The notes below the pieces were generated by a model. The model ran no database searches. It had not been told where the DNA came from and saw only the letters and a list, made by a program, of their open reading frames with translations. A stretch of 64,000 bases of DNA from CAZKVJ01 sp964556225 (GTDB lineage Bacteria > Actinomycetota > Acidimicrobiia > Acidimicrobiales > Ilumatobacteraceae), in assembly GCA_964556225.1 (NCBI GenBank), contig CAZKVJ010000005.1, forward strand, positions 62,001-126,000, in the 5' to 3' direction. Of the stretch, positions 1-7,179 are shown one piece after another. Both the position numbers and the translations under genes were made by a program. Every line of letters begins with the position of its first letter. Position 1 is the first letter of the stretch.

Positions 1-184
1 CGAGCAGGTCGCCGCGATCGCCGCCGAGGGCGTGTCCATCCTCATCGTCGAGCAGTTCGCCCGCACGGTGCTGGGGGTCGCAGACTGGGTCGTGGTCATG
101 GCCCACGGCACCGTCCGGCACTCCGGAGCGGCGGCTGAGCTCGCCGATGAAGTCCTCACCACCACCTACCTGGGGGATCGATGA
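1..184 (+). CDS. ABC transporter ATP-binding protein, C-terminal end (LivF-like)
   Basis: Only the last 60 codons are in the window (reading frame from base 2, TGA at 182-184). The visible tail has the end of an ABC ATPase core: a hydrophobic strand ending in VEQ, then an ADWVVVMAHG strand-turn and a GxxxHSGxAAEL segment, which matches the C-terminus of LivF-type ATPases of branched-chain amino acid or lipid-type importers. The Walker and signature motifs lie upstream of the window. Its stop overlaps the next start as ATGA, so the two genes are probably co-transcribed. In actinobacterial catabolic loci such Liv-type transporters often sit near acyl-CoA genes, so a role in uptake of the catabolic substrate is possible but is inference. 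Confidence 0.75.
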   Translation, partial: EQVAAIAAEGVSILIVEQFARTVLGVADWVVVMAHGTVRHSGAAAELADEVLTTTYLGDR

Positions 185-570
185 ACGACGAACGCATCAA
201 AGCCTTCAGCGACGAGATCGCCGAGCTGAAGCTGCGCGGCGCCAGGGGCAACCGCGAGCGCTGGCTGCTGGTGATCGGCGCGCTGGCGATCCTCGCCGGC
301 GTGATCGCCGCGATCGCCGGTGGGGTGCAGGCCTCGGGCACCCGCGACAGCGCCGACCAGATCGCCGCCATCGCCACGGGCAGCTTCGTGGGCATCGCCC
401 TGATCGCCGCCGGCACCGCCTTGTTCATCCGCTACTCGATGGCCCGGTTCTTGAGGTTCTGGCTCGTGCGGTTGGTGCACGAGCAGCGCAGCGAGACCGA
501 CCGGCTGATCGCAGCGATCACGGCCGCTCGCCAGGACACCCCACCGCCTCCCGCTCCCCCGGCGGCCTGA
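181..570 (+). CDS. Small membrane protein of unknown function
   Basis: A 129-residue protein I do not recognise. It has a charged N-terminus, two clear hydrophobic segments (about residues 29-47 and 66-84) separated by a short polar loop, a basic stretch after the second segment, and a Pro/Ala-rich tail. This predicts a two-pass inner-membrane protein with both ends in the cytoplasm. The start overlaps the stop of the ABC ATPase gene (ATGA) and the stop is one base before the following acyl-CoA dehydrogenase, so it sits inside an operon. No catalytic motif is visible. It might be a small accessory of the transporter, but this rests on position only. Confidence 0.7.
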   Translation: MNDERIKAFSDEIAELKLRGARGNRERWLLVIGALAILAGVIAAIAGGVQASGTRDSADQIAAIATGSFVGIALIAAGTALFIRYSMARFLRFWLVRLVHEQRSETDRLIAAITAARQDTPPPPAPPAA

Positions 571-571
571 G

Positions 572-1747
572 ATGGAGATCGGCTACACCCCGGAGCAGGA
601 GCAGCTGCGCGCCACCCTGCGCGCCTACTACGAACGCCTGCTCGATCCGGAGACCGTCGCTGCGCTGGCCGCTGGGCACGGCATCGGTGCCCCGATGCGG
701 CGGGTGTGGAAGCAGATGTGCGCCGACGGCTGGGCCGGCATCGGATGGCCGGTCGAGTACGGCGGCCAGGGCCGGTCCGCCATCGAGCAGTTCATCTTCT
801 ACGACGAGTCGATGCGCGCCGGCGCCCCGGTGCCGATGCTCACCATCAACTCCATCGGCCCGACGATCATGGCGTTCGGGTCCGACGAGCAGAAGGCCTT
901 CTTCCTTCCGAAGATCCTGGCCGGCGAGCTGCACTTCTGCATCGGCTACAGCGAGCCTGGCGCCGGCACCGACCTGGCCTCGCTCACCACCCGTGCCGTG
1001 CGCGACGGCGACGAGTACGTGATCAACGGCCAGAAGATGTGGACCTCGCTGTCGAGCGACGCCGACTACTGCTGGCTGGCGGTGCGCACCAACCCGGACG
1101 TGAAGAAGCACAAGGGCATCAGCCTGCTCGCCGTCCCGATGGACACGCCGGGAATCACGATCTCACCGTTGCGGCTCCTCAGCGAGCACGACATCAACGC
1201 CGTGTACTTCGACGACGTGCGCGTCCCGGTCAGCACCTGCGTCGGCGGTGAGAACCAGGGGTGGACGCTCATCACCAACCAGCTCAACCACGAGCGGGTG
1301 ACGCTGTGCTCGTCGGGGATCCTCGAGCGAGCGCTCACCGACATCACCACATGGGCCCGTGAGACCACGCTGCCCGATGGGCGGCGTGTCATCGATCAGG
1401 ACTGGGTGCAGATGAACCTGGCCCGCGTCCACGCCGAGCTCGAACCGCTGCGGCTGATGAACTGGCAGGTCGCCTGGGAAGCCACCCAGGGGGTGCTCGA
1501 CATCGGGCACTGCTCGGCCATCAAGGTGTACGGCACCGAGCTCTACCTCCGGTCGTTCCGGCTCCTGTTCGAGGTGCTCGGCCCGTCCGGCTACCTCCAG
1601 GCGGGGACGCCGGGCGCGGTGCTGGCGTCGCGCCTGGAGACGCTGTACCGGGGGATGCTCATCCTGACGTTCGGTGGGGGGACCAACGAGATGCAACGCG
1701 ACCTGATCACCATGTTCGCCCTGGGCTTCCCGAGAGCGAGCCGGTGA
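572..1747 (+). CDS. Acyl-CoA dehydrogenase, larger subunit of a pair
   Basis: A 391-residue flavoenzyme of the acyl-CoA dehydrogenase superfamily, expected to catalyse FAD-dependent alpha,beta-desaturation of an acyl-CoA. The flavin-binding motif YSEPGAGTDL is at about residues 126-135, and the C-terminal signature reads FGGGTNEMQRD (about 371-381). In that signature the position of the medium-chain-type catalytic Glu is Gly, so the base must lie elsewhere or in the partner. The next gene, also a dehydrogenase homologue, starts within its stop codon. Adjacent paired genes of this kind are known to form alpha2beta2 enzymes in actinobacterial steroid degradation. The same arrangement recurs at 32.8-34.9 kb. 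The substrate is not identifiable. Confidence 0.93.
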   Translation: MEIGYTPEQEQLRATLRAYYERLLDPETVAALAAGHGIGAPMRRVWKQMCADGWAGIGWPVEYGGQGRSAIEQFIFYDESMRAGAPVPMLTINSIGPTIMAFGSDEQKAFFLPKILAGELHFCIGYSEPGAGTDLASLTTRAVRDGDEYVINGQKMWTSLSSDADYCWLAVRTNPDVKKHKGISLLAVPMDTPGITISPLRLLSEHDINAVYFDDVRVPVSTCVGGENQGWTLITNQLNHERVTLCSSGILERALTDITTWARETTLPDGRRVIDQDWVQMNLARVHAELEPLRLMNWQVAWEATQGVLDIGHCSAIKVYGTELYLRSFRLLFEVLGPSGYLQAGTPGAVLASRLETLYRGMLILTFGGGTNEMQRDLITMFALGFPRASR

Positions 1748-2799
1748 TGGACTTCTCGCTGTCACCCGAGCAGGTCGAGCTGCGCGACCTCACGCGGCGG
1801 ATCCTCACCGACGCCTGCACCGCCGAGCACCTGGCAGCCGTCGCCGCCACCCCCGAGGCCACCGACCTCGAGCTGTGGGCCTCGCTCGCCGCCGCCGGGC
1901 TGGTGGGCATCGCGCTGCCCGAGACCGCGGGCGGCGGCGGGCTCGGCGTGCTCGACGCCTGCGTCGTGCTCTCCGAGGTGGGTCGGGCCGGCGCGCCCGT
2001 GCCGGCCCTCGCCGTGATGGCGCTGGGCGCGCCCGCCTACGCCCGAGCCGGTCGGGACGACCTGCTGGCCGGTGTCGCCGGCGGGTCCGCCATCGTCACC
2101 GCCGCCGTCCACGAGCCGGTCGGTGACCCGTGGCAGCCGGCCGCCAGCGTCGTCGACGGCCGGGTCTGCGGCGCGAAGGTGTGCGTCCCGGCGGGCACCC
2201 TCGCGACGCGCTTCGCCGTGACGACCGCCGACGGGCTCTACAGCGTGGAGGCCGGCGCGCCGGGAGTGAGCGTCGAGCGTCAGGACACCACCTCGGGGAT
2301 CCCGGATGCGCTCGTGCGCTTCGAGGCCGCTCCCGCCGAACGCCTCGGTGGGCGCGATGCCGTCGACGACCTGCTCCGGCACGGCAGCGTGGGCGCCTGC
2401 ATCATGACGGCGGCCGCCTGCGAGGCGGCGCTCGCCCTCACCGCCGAGTATGCGAAGGGGCGGGTCCAGTTCGAGCGGCCGATCGCCACGTTCCAGGCGG
2501 TCAGCCAGCGCGCCGGCGACGCCTTCATCGACACCGAGGCGGTGCGGCTCACGGCCTGGCAGGCCGCCTGGCGCCTGCACACCGGGCGGCCGGCCGACGA
2601 GGCGGTGCTCACGGCGAAGCACTGGGCGGCCGAGGGCGGCTGGCGGGTGCTGCACGCCGCCCAGCACCTGCACGGTGGCGTCGGCGTCGACCGCGACTAC
2701 CCGCTGCACCGGTACTTCCTGCTCGCCAAGCAGCTCGAGCTCCAGCTCGGCTCCGGACAGCCGTCCCTGGCCCGCCTCGGACATATCCTCGCCGGATGA
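1744..2799 (+). CDS. Acyl-CoA dehydrogenase, smaller subunit of a pair
   Basis: A short (351 or 350 residue) acyl-CoA dehydrogenase homologue. It starts at GTG 1744 or ATG 1747, both overlapping the stop of the preceding dehydrogenase. The N-terminal helical domain and the C-terminal helical domain (HLHGGVGVDRDYPLHRYF near the end) are recognisable, but the middle beta domain is reduced and lacks the SEPxAGSD flavin motif present in the neighbour. This fits the non-flavin-binding or partner subunit of heteromeric acyl-CoA dehydrogenases. Its stop overlaps the start of the DUF2889 gene (ATGA). An independent enzyme activity seems less likely than a complex with the gene upstream. Confidence 0.9.
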   Translation: MMDFSLSPEQVELRDLTRRILTDACTAEHLAAVAATPEATDLELWASLAAAGLVGIALPETAGGGGLGVLDACVVLSEVGRAGAPVPALAVMALGAPAYARAGRDDLLAGVAGGSAIVTAAVHEPVGDPWQPAASVVDGRVCGAKVCVPAGTLATRFAVTTADGLYSVEAGAPGVSVERQDTTSGIPDALVRFEAAPAERLGGRDAVDDLLRHGSVGACIMTAAACEAALALTAEYAKGRVQFERPIATFQAVSQRAGDAFIDTEAVRLTAWQAAWRLHTGRPADEAVLTAKHWAAEGGWRVLHAAQHLHGGVGVDRDYPLHRYFLLAKQLELQLGSGQPSLARLGHILAG

Positions 2800-3467
2800 C
2801 CGATCGCCTGACCGGCAACGACCTGCTCCCGGCAGACCCCGAGCTGATCCCGATCCACACCCGCCAGTACGAGGTCCGCGCCTTCCGCCGTGACGCCGGC
2901 TCGATGCTGCTGCGCGGCGCGGTCCGCGACCAGAAGCCCCCCGGCCTCTACCTCGAGGGCGATCCCGAACCGCTCACGTTCCACCACATGATCGTGGAGC
3001 TCGACGTGGCGTTCCCGTCGCTCACCATCACCCGGGCCGAGGTCGTGTTCCAGGCGTATCCGAACGAGGTCTGCCCGGACATCACCGGCCACTACGAGCG
3101 CCTCGTCGGGCTGTCCATCGCCCGCGGCTTCACCCACAAGGTGCGTGAGCTGTTCGGCGGACCCCGTGGCTGCACCCACACCACGGCGCTGCTGCAGGCC
3201 ATGGCCCCCGTCGCCGTGCAGTGCGGCTGGAGCATGCGGATCGTGGCGGCGCGCGAGGCCGGTGACGAGCCTCGGGCGCCGATGTCGCCCGAGGACCGCC
3301 GTCAGGCGATGGCGTTCAACCTGAACACCTGCCACGTGTGGGACGAGGACGGTGAGCACGTGAAGGCGATGGAGCGCGGCGAGCCGATCGGCATCCCGCT
3401 GCAGATCACGCGGCGGCTGGCGGCTCTCGGACGCGACCCCGCCGACTGGCAGCCCGCCGGCTCGTGA
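2796..3467 (+). CDS. DUF2889 family protein
   Basis: A 223-residue protein resembling the DUF2889 family. Visible hallmarks are an early HTRQYEVRAFRRD segment, a central GxxFTHKVRELFGGPRGCTHTT block with His and Cys, and a C-terminal HxxWDEDGEHV region. The open frame extends far upstream, but the ATG at 2796 is chosen because it overlaps the preceding stop as ATGA and the family similarity starts there. DUF2889 has no defined biochemical role that I can state. The conserved Cys/His residues suggest metal binding or redox chemistry, which is inference. It ends the first plus-strand operon, facing the minus-strand ligase gene that ends 16 bases on. Confidence 0.82.
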   Translation: MTDRLTGNDLLPADPELIPIHTRQYEVRAFRRDAGSMLLRGAVRDQKPPGLYLEGDPEPLTFHHMIVELDVAFPSLTITRAEVVFQAYPNEVCPDITGHYERLVGLSIARGFTHKVRELFGGPRGCTHTTALLQAMAPVAVQCGWSMRIVAAREAGDEPRAPMSPEDRRQAMAFNLNTCHVWDEDGEHVKAMERGEPIGIPLQITRRLAALGRDPADWQPAGS

Positions 3468-3483
3468 GCTGCCCGGCGCTCGC

Positions 3484-5076
3484 TCAGCCGGTCTCGAGCA
3501 GCCGCGCCGCTTCGCCAGCGGCCCACCGGTAGTCGGCCTTGCCCACGACCGTGCGCTCGACGGCGGGGACGCGCAGCACCACCTTGGGCGCCTTGTAGTC
3601 GGCGAGGACCGTCCGGCAGTGCGCCACCAGCTCGGCGTCCGTCGGCGGGGCGGCATCGGGGCGGAGCTGCACCAGGGCGGTCACCCGCTCACCCCAGCGC
3701 TCGTCCGATGTGCCGACCACGACCGCGTCGTACACGGCCGGGTGAGAGCGAAGTGCCGCCTCGACCTCCTCGGGGTAGATCTTCTCGCCACCGGAGTTGA
3801 TGCACACCGACCCCCGCCCCAACAGCGTGATGCTGCCATCGGCCTCGATGCGGGCGAAGTCGCCGGGCACCACCCACCGGTGCCCGGCGTGCATCCGGAA
3901 CGTGGCTGCGGTCTTCGCCTCGTCCCGGTAGTAGCCGAGCGGGATGTGCCCCCGGCGGGCCAGCATGCCGACCTCGCCGACCTCGCAGACGCGCCCGTCG
4001 TCGGCCAGCACGGTGGTGTGGTCGCCCATCACGAACTTCGGTGACGGCAGGCCCTCGCCCTCGTCGATCTTGGAGCCGGTGGCGCCGGTCTCCGACGCAC
4101 CGAAGCTGTCGAGGATGAACACGTTCGGCAGCGCCTGGTGCAGCTGCTCGCGCACCGCGGCGCTGAGCGGTGCGCCGCCGTTGCCGATCGAGACCACGCT
4201 CGACAGGTCGAACGCCGGCCGGTCGGGCGCCAGCAGCGCCTCGGCCAGCGGTCGGGCGATCGCGTCGCCGATGGTGCTCACCGAGTTCACCCTCGCCCGC
4301 TCGGCCAGCCGCCACACCTCGATCGGGTCGAAGTGAGCGAGCGTGTAGAGGACGAGCACTCCGCCCATGACGTGGGCGTTGCCCATCACCCACTGGCCGC
4401 CGCCGTGCATCATCGGCCCGATGCACATCAGCCGGGCCTGGGCCGGCGCGGCGGCCGCCTCGGCGGCGAGCGCCTCGGGTGACTCGATGGGCCGGCCGCC
4501 GCGCCCGGCGTTCATCGCCGCCACGATGATGTCCTCGTTGCGCCACATCACGCCCTTGGGCATGCCCGTGGTCCCGCCCGTGTAGAGCACGTACAGGTCG
4601 TCGCCGCTGCGCTCCCCGAAGTCGCGCGACGGCGACGCCGCGGCGATCGCCGCGTCGTACGAGCGTCCGATCTCCAGCACGGCGCGCAGCTGTGGCAGGT
4701 CGCTGCGGATGGCCGTCAGCCGCGCGACCTGCTCGGGCGCCACGATCGCCGCGACGCAGTCGGCGTTGTCGTACAGGTAGCCCAGCTCGGCTTCCACGTA
4801 CCGGTGGTTCACGTTGATGGGCACGGCGCGGAGCTTGAAGCAGGCGTAGAACGCCTCGACCCACTCGGCGCAGTTCGGGGCGTGGATGCCGACGTGCTCG
4901 CCGGCCCGCACGCCGAGCTCGTCGCGCAGGTGGTGGGCGAGGCGGGTCGCCCGCTCGTCGAGCTCGGCGTAGGTCAGCTCGGCGTCGTTCGTGACGAGCG
5001 CCGGGCGGTCGGGGATGACATCGGCGAGGAGCTCGAGCAGGTCGGCGAGCTGGAGGTGGCGGGCCGTCATCGTCAC
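3484..5076 (-). CDS. Acyl-CoA synthetase (AMP-forming)
   Basis: An ANL-superfamily ligase of about 530 residues that should activate a carboxylic acid to its CoA thioester through an acyl-adenylate. Seen in order: the P-loop YTGGTTGMPKGV, the A5-type motif SFGASETGATG, the hinge region with GDFARIEADG, a GGEKIYPEEVE segment and the catalytic Lys in RTVVGKADYRW near the C-terminus. The GTG at 5076 is preceded by GAGGAG five bases upstream and overlaps the preceding stop (GTGA); ATG 5070 is the alternative. It is the last gene of a three-gene minus-strand operon. The closest general type is a fatty acid CoA ligase of the FadD19/FadD17 kind; the substrate is unknown. Confidence 0.92.
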   Translation of the reverse strand: MTMTARHLQLADLLELLADVIPDRPALVTNDAELTYAELDERATRLAHHLRDELGVRAGEHVGIHAPNCAEWVEAFYACFKLRAVPINVNHRYVEAELGYLYDNADCVAAIVAPEQVARLTAIRSDLPQLRAVLEIGRSYDAAIAAASPSRDFGERSGDDLYVLYTGGTTGMPKGVMWRNEDIIVAAMNAGRGGRPIESPEALAAEAAAAPAQARLMCIGPMMHGGGQWVMGNAHVMGGVLVLYTLAHFDPIEVWRLAERARVNSVSTIGDAIARPLAEALLAPDRPAFDLSSVVSIGNGGAPLSAAVREQLHQALPNVFILDSFGASETGATGSKIDEGEGLPSPKFVMGDHTTVLADDGRVCEVGEVGMLARRGHIPLGYYRDEAKTAATFRMHAGHRWVVPGDFARIEADGSITLLGRGSVCINSGGEKIYPEEVEAALRSHPAVYDAVVVGTSDERWGERVTALVQLRPDAAPPTDAELVAHCRTVLADYKAPKVVLRVPAVERTVVGKADYRWAAGEAARLLETG

Positions 5077-6203
5077 CCCTGCTCCTCGTAGCCGTCGAGC
5101 AGGTCGCGGAAGCCGTAGCGGTCGTGGGGGCCGATGACCATGGTCTCGAACAGGCCATGGCCGACGTGGTGCTCGGTGGTGTCCGGGTCGGTGTAGGTGA
5201 AGCGGGCGGCGGCGTCGACGATCCCGAACAGGCGCGCCGCCCCCTCGGGGGTGGTGGTGTCGAGGTGGAACCCCTGCACCACCGTGTCCGGCCCCTGCCA
5301 CATGCCGTGGCGCCAGTCCGTGTCGTAGCCGTACCCCGTGCCGATCCCGATGTGCACCGGGACGAGCGGCTCGACGTCCACCTGGAACGGCACCCCACCC
5401 GGGGAGGTCAGGGTGAGGGATCCGCCGGTGCAGAAGCGGGTCCCGGGCCGGAACGCCAGCGCGTGCCCCGGCGAGCCCAGCCACTCGCGCCGCCCGTCGG
5501 GCCACACGCGAACGGCCTCTTCGATGATGCGGGTTCCGTCGCGACGCTCTTGGACGATCGCGAGCAGGGAGTGGTCGCCGAAGCGGACCGGGGTGTAGAG
5601 CCAGAACCAGCTGAACGGGTCGCTGGCTCGGATGCCCGGCGGCTCGCTCTCGCCCACGGGGCGGATCCCCCAGGACCGGTCGCGGGTGCCCCACCAGCAC
5701 GAGCCGTCGAGCGACCACTGCCCGTCAGGGGCGGCGAGGGTGCCCTCCCACCCGCCGGTCTGGGCGAAGCGGACGCTGTCGAAGATCGTCCGCCCGTGCT
5801 CGCGCACGTAGTGGCGGGGCTCCTCCTGGGTCGGGATGGCGCCCGTCCACACGGCGTCGAGCGCCAGCCCCCACTCGTTGGGCTCACAGACCACCCGGAG
5901 CCGCTGGAGCGGCTCGATCACCTCGATGCGGATGGGGCCGACCTGCGGGTGCAGGCGGTCGGCGCCGTCGAGGGGACGTGACGCCCGCACCACCCGGTGC
6001 TGGCCGTCGCTGTGCACCAGCAGGAAGGCGTCGCTCACCCCAAGGTTGGCGTAGACGCCGAGGCCGACGACGAACATCACCCCGCCCTCGAGCGAGAAGC
6101 CGTTGAAGTAGTAGCGGTCGTAGAAGTTCCGGTCGCTGGTGCCTGCGTGGCGCATCGGCTCGGGGACCTGATGGACCGGGAAGTCGTCGAGGTTCGTGAT
6201 CAC
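5073..6203 (-). CDS. Conserved protein of unknown function, beta-rich
   Basis: A 376-residue protein without a motif I can name with certainty. Near the N-terminus it has the striking run FYDRYYFNGFS, then GVMFVVGLGVYANLGVSDAF, and many Trp/Gly/aromatic turns throughout, suggesting a large beta-barrel or lipocalin-like fold (DUF7064/DUF7065 or CrtC-like proteins come to mind, low certainty). The GTG at 6203 is chosen because AAGGGG lies five bases upstream and the previous gene ends 13 bases before. The longer frame to 6287 would overlap the neighbour. It sits between a luciferase-like oxidoreductase and a CoA ligase and overlaps the ligase start, so a role in handling a hydrophobic substrate is plausible but unproven. 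Confidence 0.75.
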   Translation of the reverse strand: MITNLDDFPVHQVPEPMRHAGTSDRNFYDRYYFNGFSLEGGVMFVVGLGVYANLGVSDAFLLVHSDGQHRVVRASRPLDGADRLHPQVGPIRIEVIEPLQRLRVVCEPNEWGLALDAVWTGAIPTQEEPRHYVREHGRTIFDSVRFAQTGGWEGTLAAPDGQWSLDGSCWWGTRDRSWGIRPVGESEPPGIRASDPFSWFWLYTPVRFGDHSLLAIVQERRDGTRIIEEAVRVWPDGRREWLGSPGHALAFRPGTRFCTGGSLTLTSPGGVPFQVDVEPLVPVHIGIGTGYGYDTDWRHGMWQGPDTVVQGFHLDTTTPEGAARLFGIVDAAARFTYTDPDTTEHHVGHGLFETMVIGPHDRYGFRDLLDGYEEQG

Positions 6204-6216
6204 GTGGGCCCCTTGC

Positions 6217-7137
6217 TCATCCCTCGACCGTGGTGAGCATCGGCGCCACGGAGGTGGCGAACGCCTCGAGCTGGTCGCACAGCTCATCGCAGTCCCGGGC
6301 CCGGAACCGCACCTGCAGCTGGTTCACCCCTGCCGGCGTGCCGGCGAGCACCCGCTCGACAACCGTGGCCGGTGCACCTTGGATCGTGCCGTCACCCACG
6401 TCCCACGTGGGCTCACCGACGTACAGGAACGGGGTGATGTGCCCGACGGCGAACGGACCGTCATCCCGGCCGGCGGCACGCCGCTCGGCCCCCAGCCGCT
6501 CGACCATCTCCTGGCTGGCCGGCCCCTGCGGGAGCCAGCCGTCACCGAGGCGGGCGGCCCGACGGATGGCAGCCGGCGACGAACCGGCCACCCAGATCGG
6601 CGGCCGCGGCACCTGGACCGGGCGGGGCCGGGCGCCGAACCCGTCGACGAACTCGTGCTCCAGCGCGCGGGCCAGGGTCGGGATCCCGGTGTCGAGCGCT
6701 CGTCCCCTGGCCGCGAAGTCGACGCCGAGGTGCTCGAACTCGGCCTGCACGTGACCAGCACCGATCCCGCACACCAGCCGACCGTCGGAGAGGTGGTCGA
6801 GCGTGGCCAGCTGCTTGGCGGCCACCAGCGGATGACGGTACGCCAGCACGTAGACGTGGGTCAGGAGCCGGATGCGCTCGGTGCGCGCCGCGAGCCAGCC
6901 GAGCGTGGCGATGGGGTCCACCCAGTGGGTGCCCATGGTCGACGCGACGGCCTCCGGCAGCGACACGTGGTCGCAGACGCCGAGGTACCCGAAGCCGAGG
7001 CGGTCGCAGGTGACGGCGATGCGGGACATCTCGGCGGGGCCGGCCGACCGCTCCCAGTCGGCCACGAAGTAGCTGCTCTGGGCCTGGATCGGCAGCTGGA
7101 TCCCGAAAATCCGCTCCCCGGGCGGGATCTGGTACAT
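6217..7137 (-). CDS. LLM-class (luciferase-like) F420/flavin-dependent oxidoreductase
   Basis: A 306-residue member of the bacterial luciferase-like TIM-barrel family, which uses F420 or FMN for oxidation or hydride transfer. Typical blocks are visible: GFGYLGVCDHVSLP early, the LLTHVYVLAYRHP strand, the ATLDHLSDGRLVCGIGAGH segment, and the PIWVAGSSPAAIRRAARLGDGW block. ATG 7137 is preceded by TAGGCT with six bases between and no SD, which points to a leaderless mRNA. It is the first gene of the minus-strand operon with the unknown protein and the CoA ligase, and it is divergent from the sulfatase with only 42 bases between start codons. Which cofactor it uses cannot be told from sequence alone. 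Confidence 0.9.
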   Translation of the reverse strand: MYQIPPGERIFGIQLPIQAQSSYFVADWERSAGPAEMSRIAVTCDRLGFGYLGVCDHVSLPEAVASTMGTHWVDPIATLGWLAARTERIRLLTHVYVLAYRHPLVAAKQLATLDHLSDGRLVCGIGAGHVQAEFEHLGVDFAARGRALDTGIPTLARALEHEFVDGFGARPRPVQVPRPPIWVAGSSPAAIRRAARLGDGWLPQGPASQEMVERLGAERRAAGRDDGPFAVGHITPFLYVGEPTWDVGDGTIQGAPATVVERVLAGTPAGVNQLQVRFRARDCDELCDQLEAFATSVAPMLTTVEG

Positions 7138-7179
7138 CGACCCAGCCTAGGCCGCCGCACCGGGCACTAGGTTCCGGCC
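7138..7179. promoter_or_regulatory. Divergent promoter region with two leaderless-type -10 boxes
   Basis: Only 42 bases separate the two start codons. On the minus strand TAGGCT ends six bases before ATG 7137; on the plus strand TAGGTT (7168-7173) ends six bases before ATG 7180. No SD is present on either side. Both transcripts would therefore begin at or within a base or two of their start codons. Confidence 0.6.

Noticed and set aside
2130..2795. Upstream part of the frame leading into DUF2889
   Set aside because: It overlaps the acyl-CoA dehydrogenase gene in another frame and is Arg-rich; the ATGA overlap at 2796 gives a better start.
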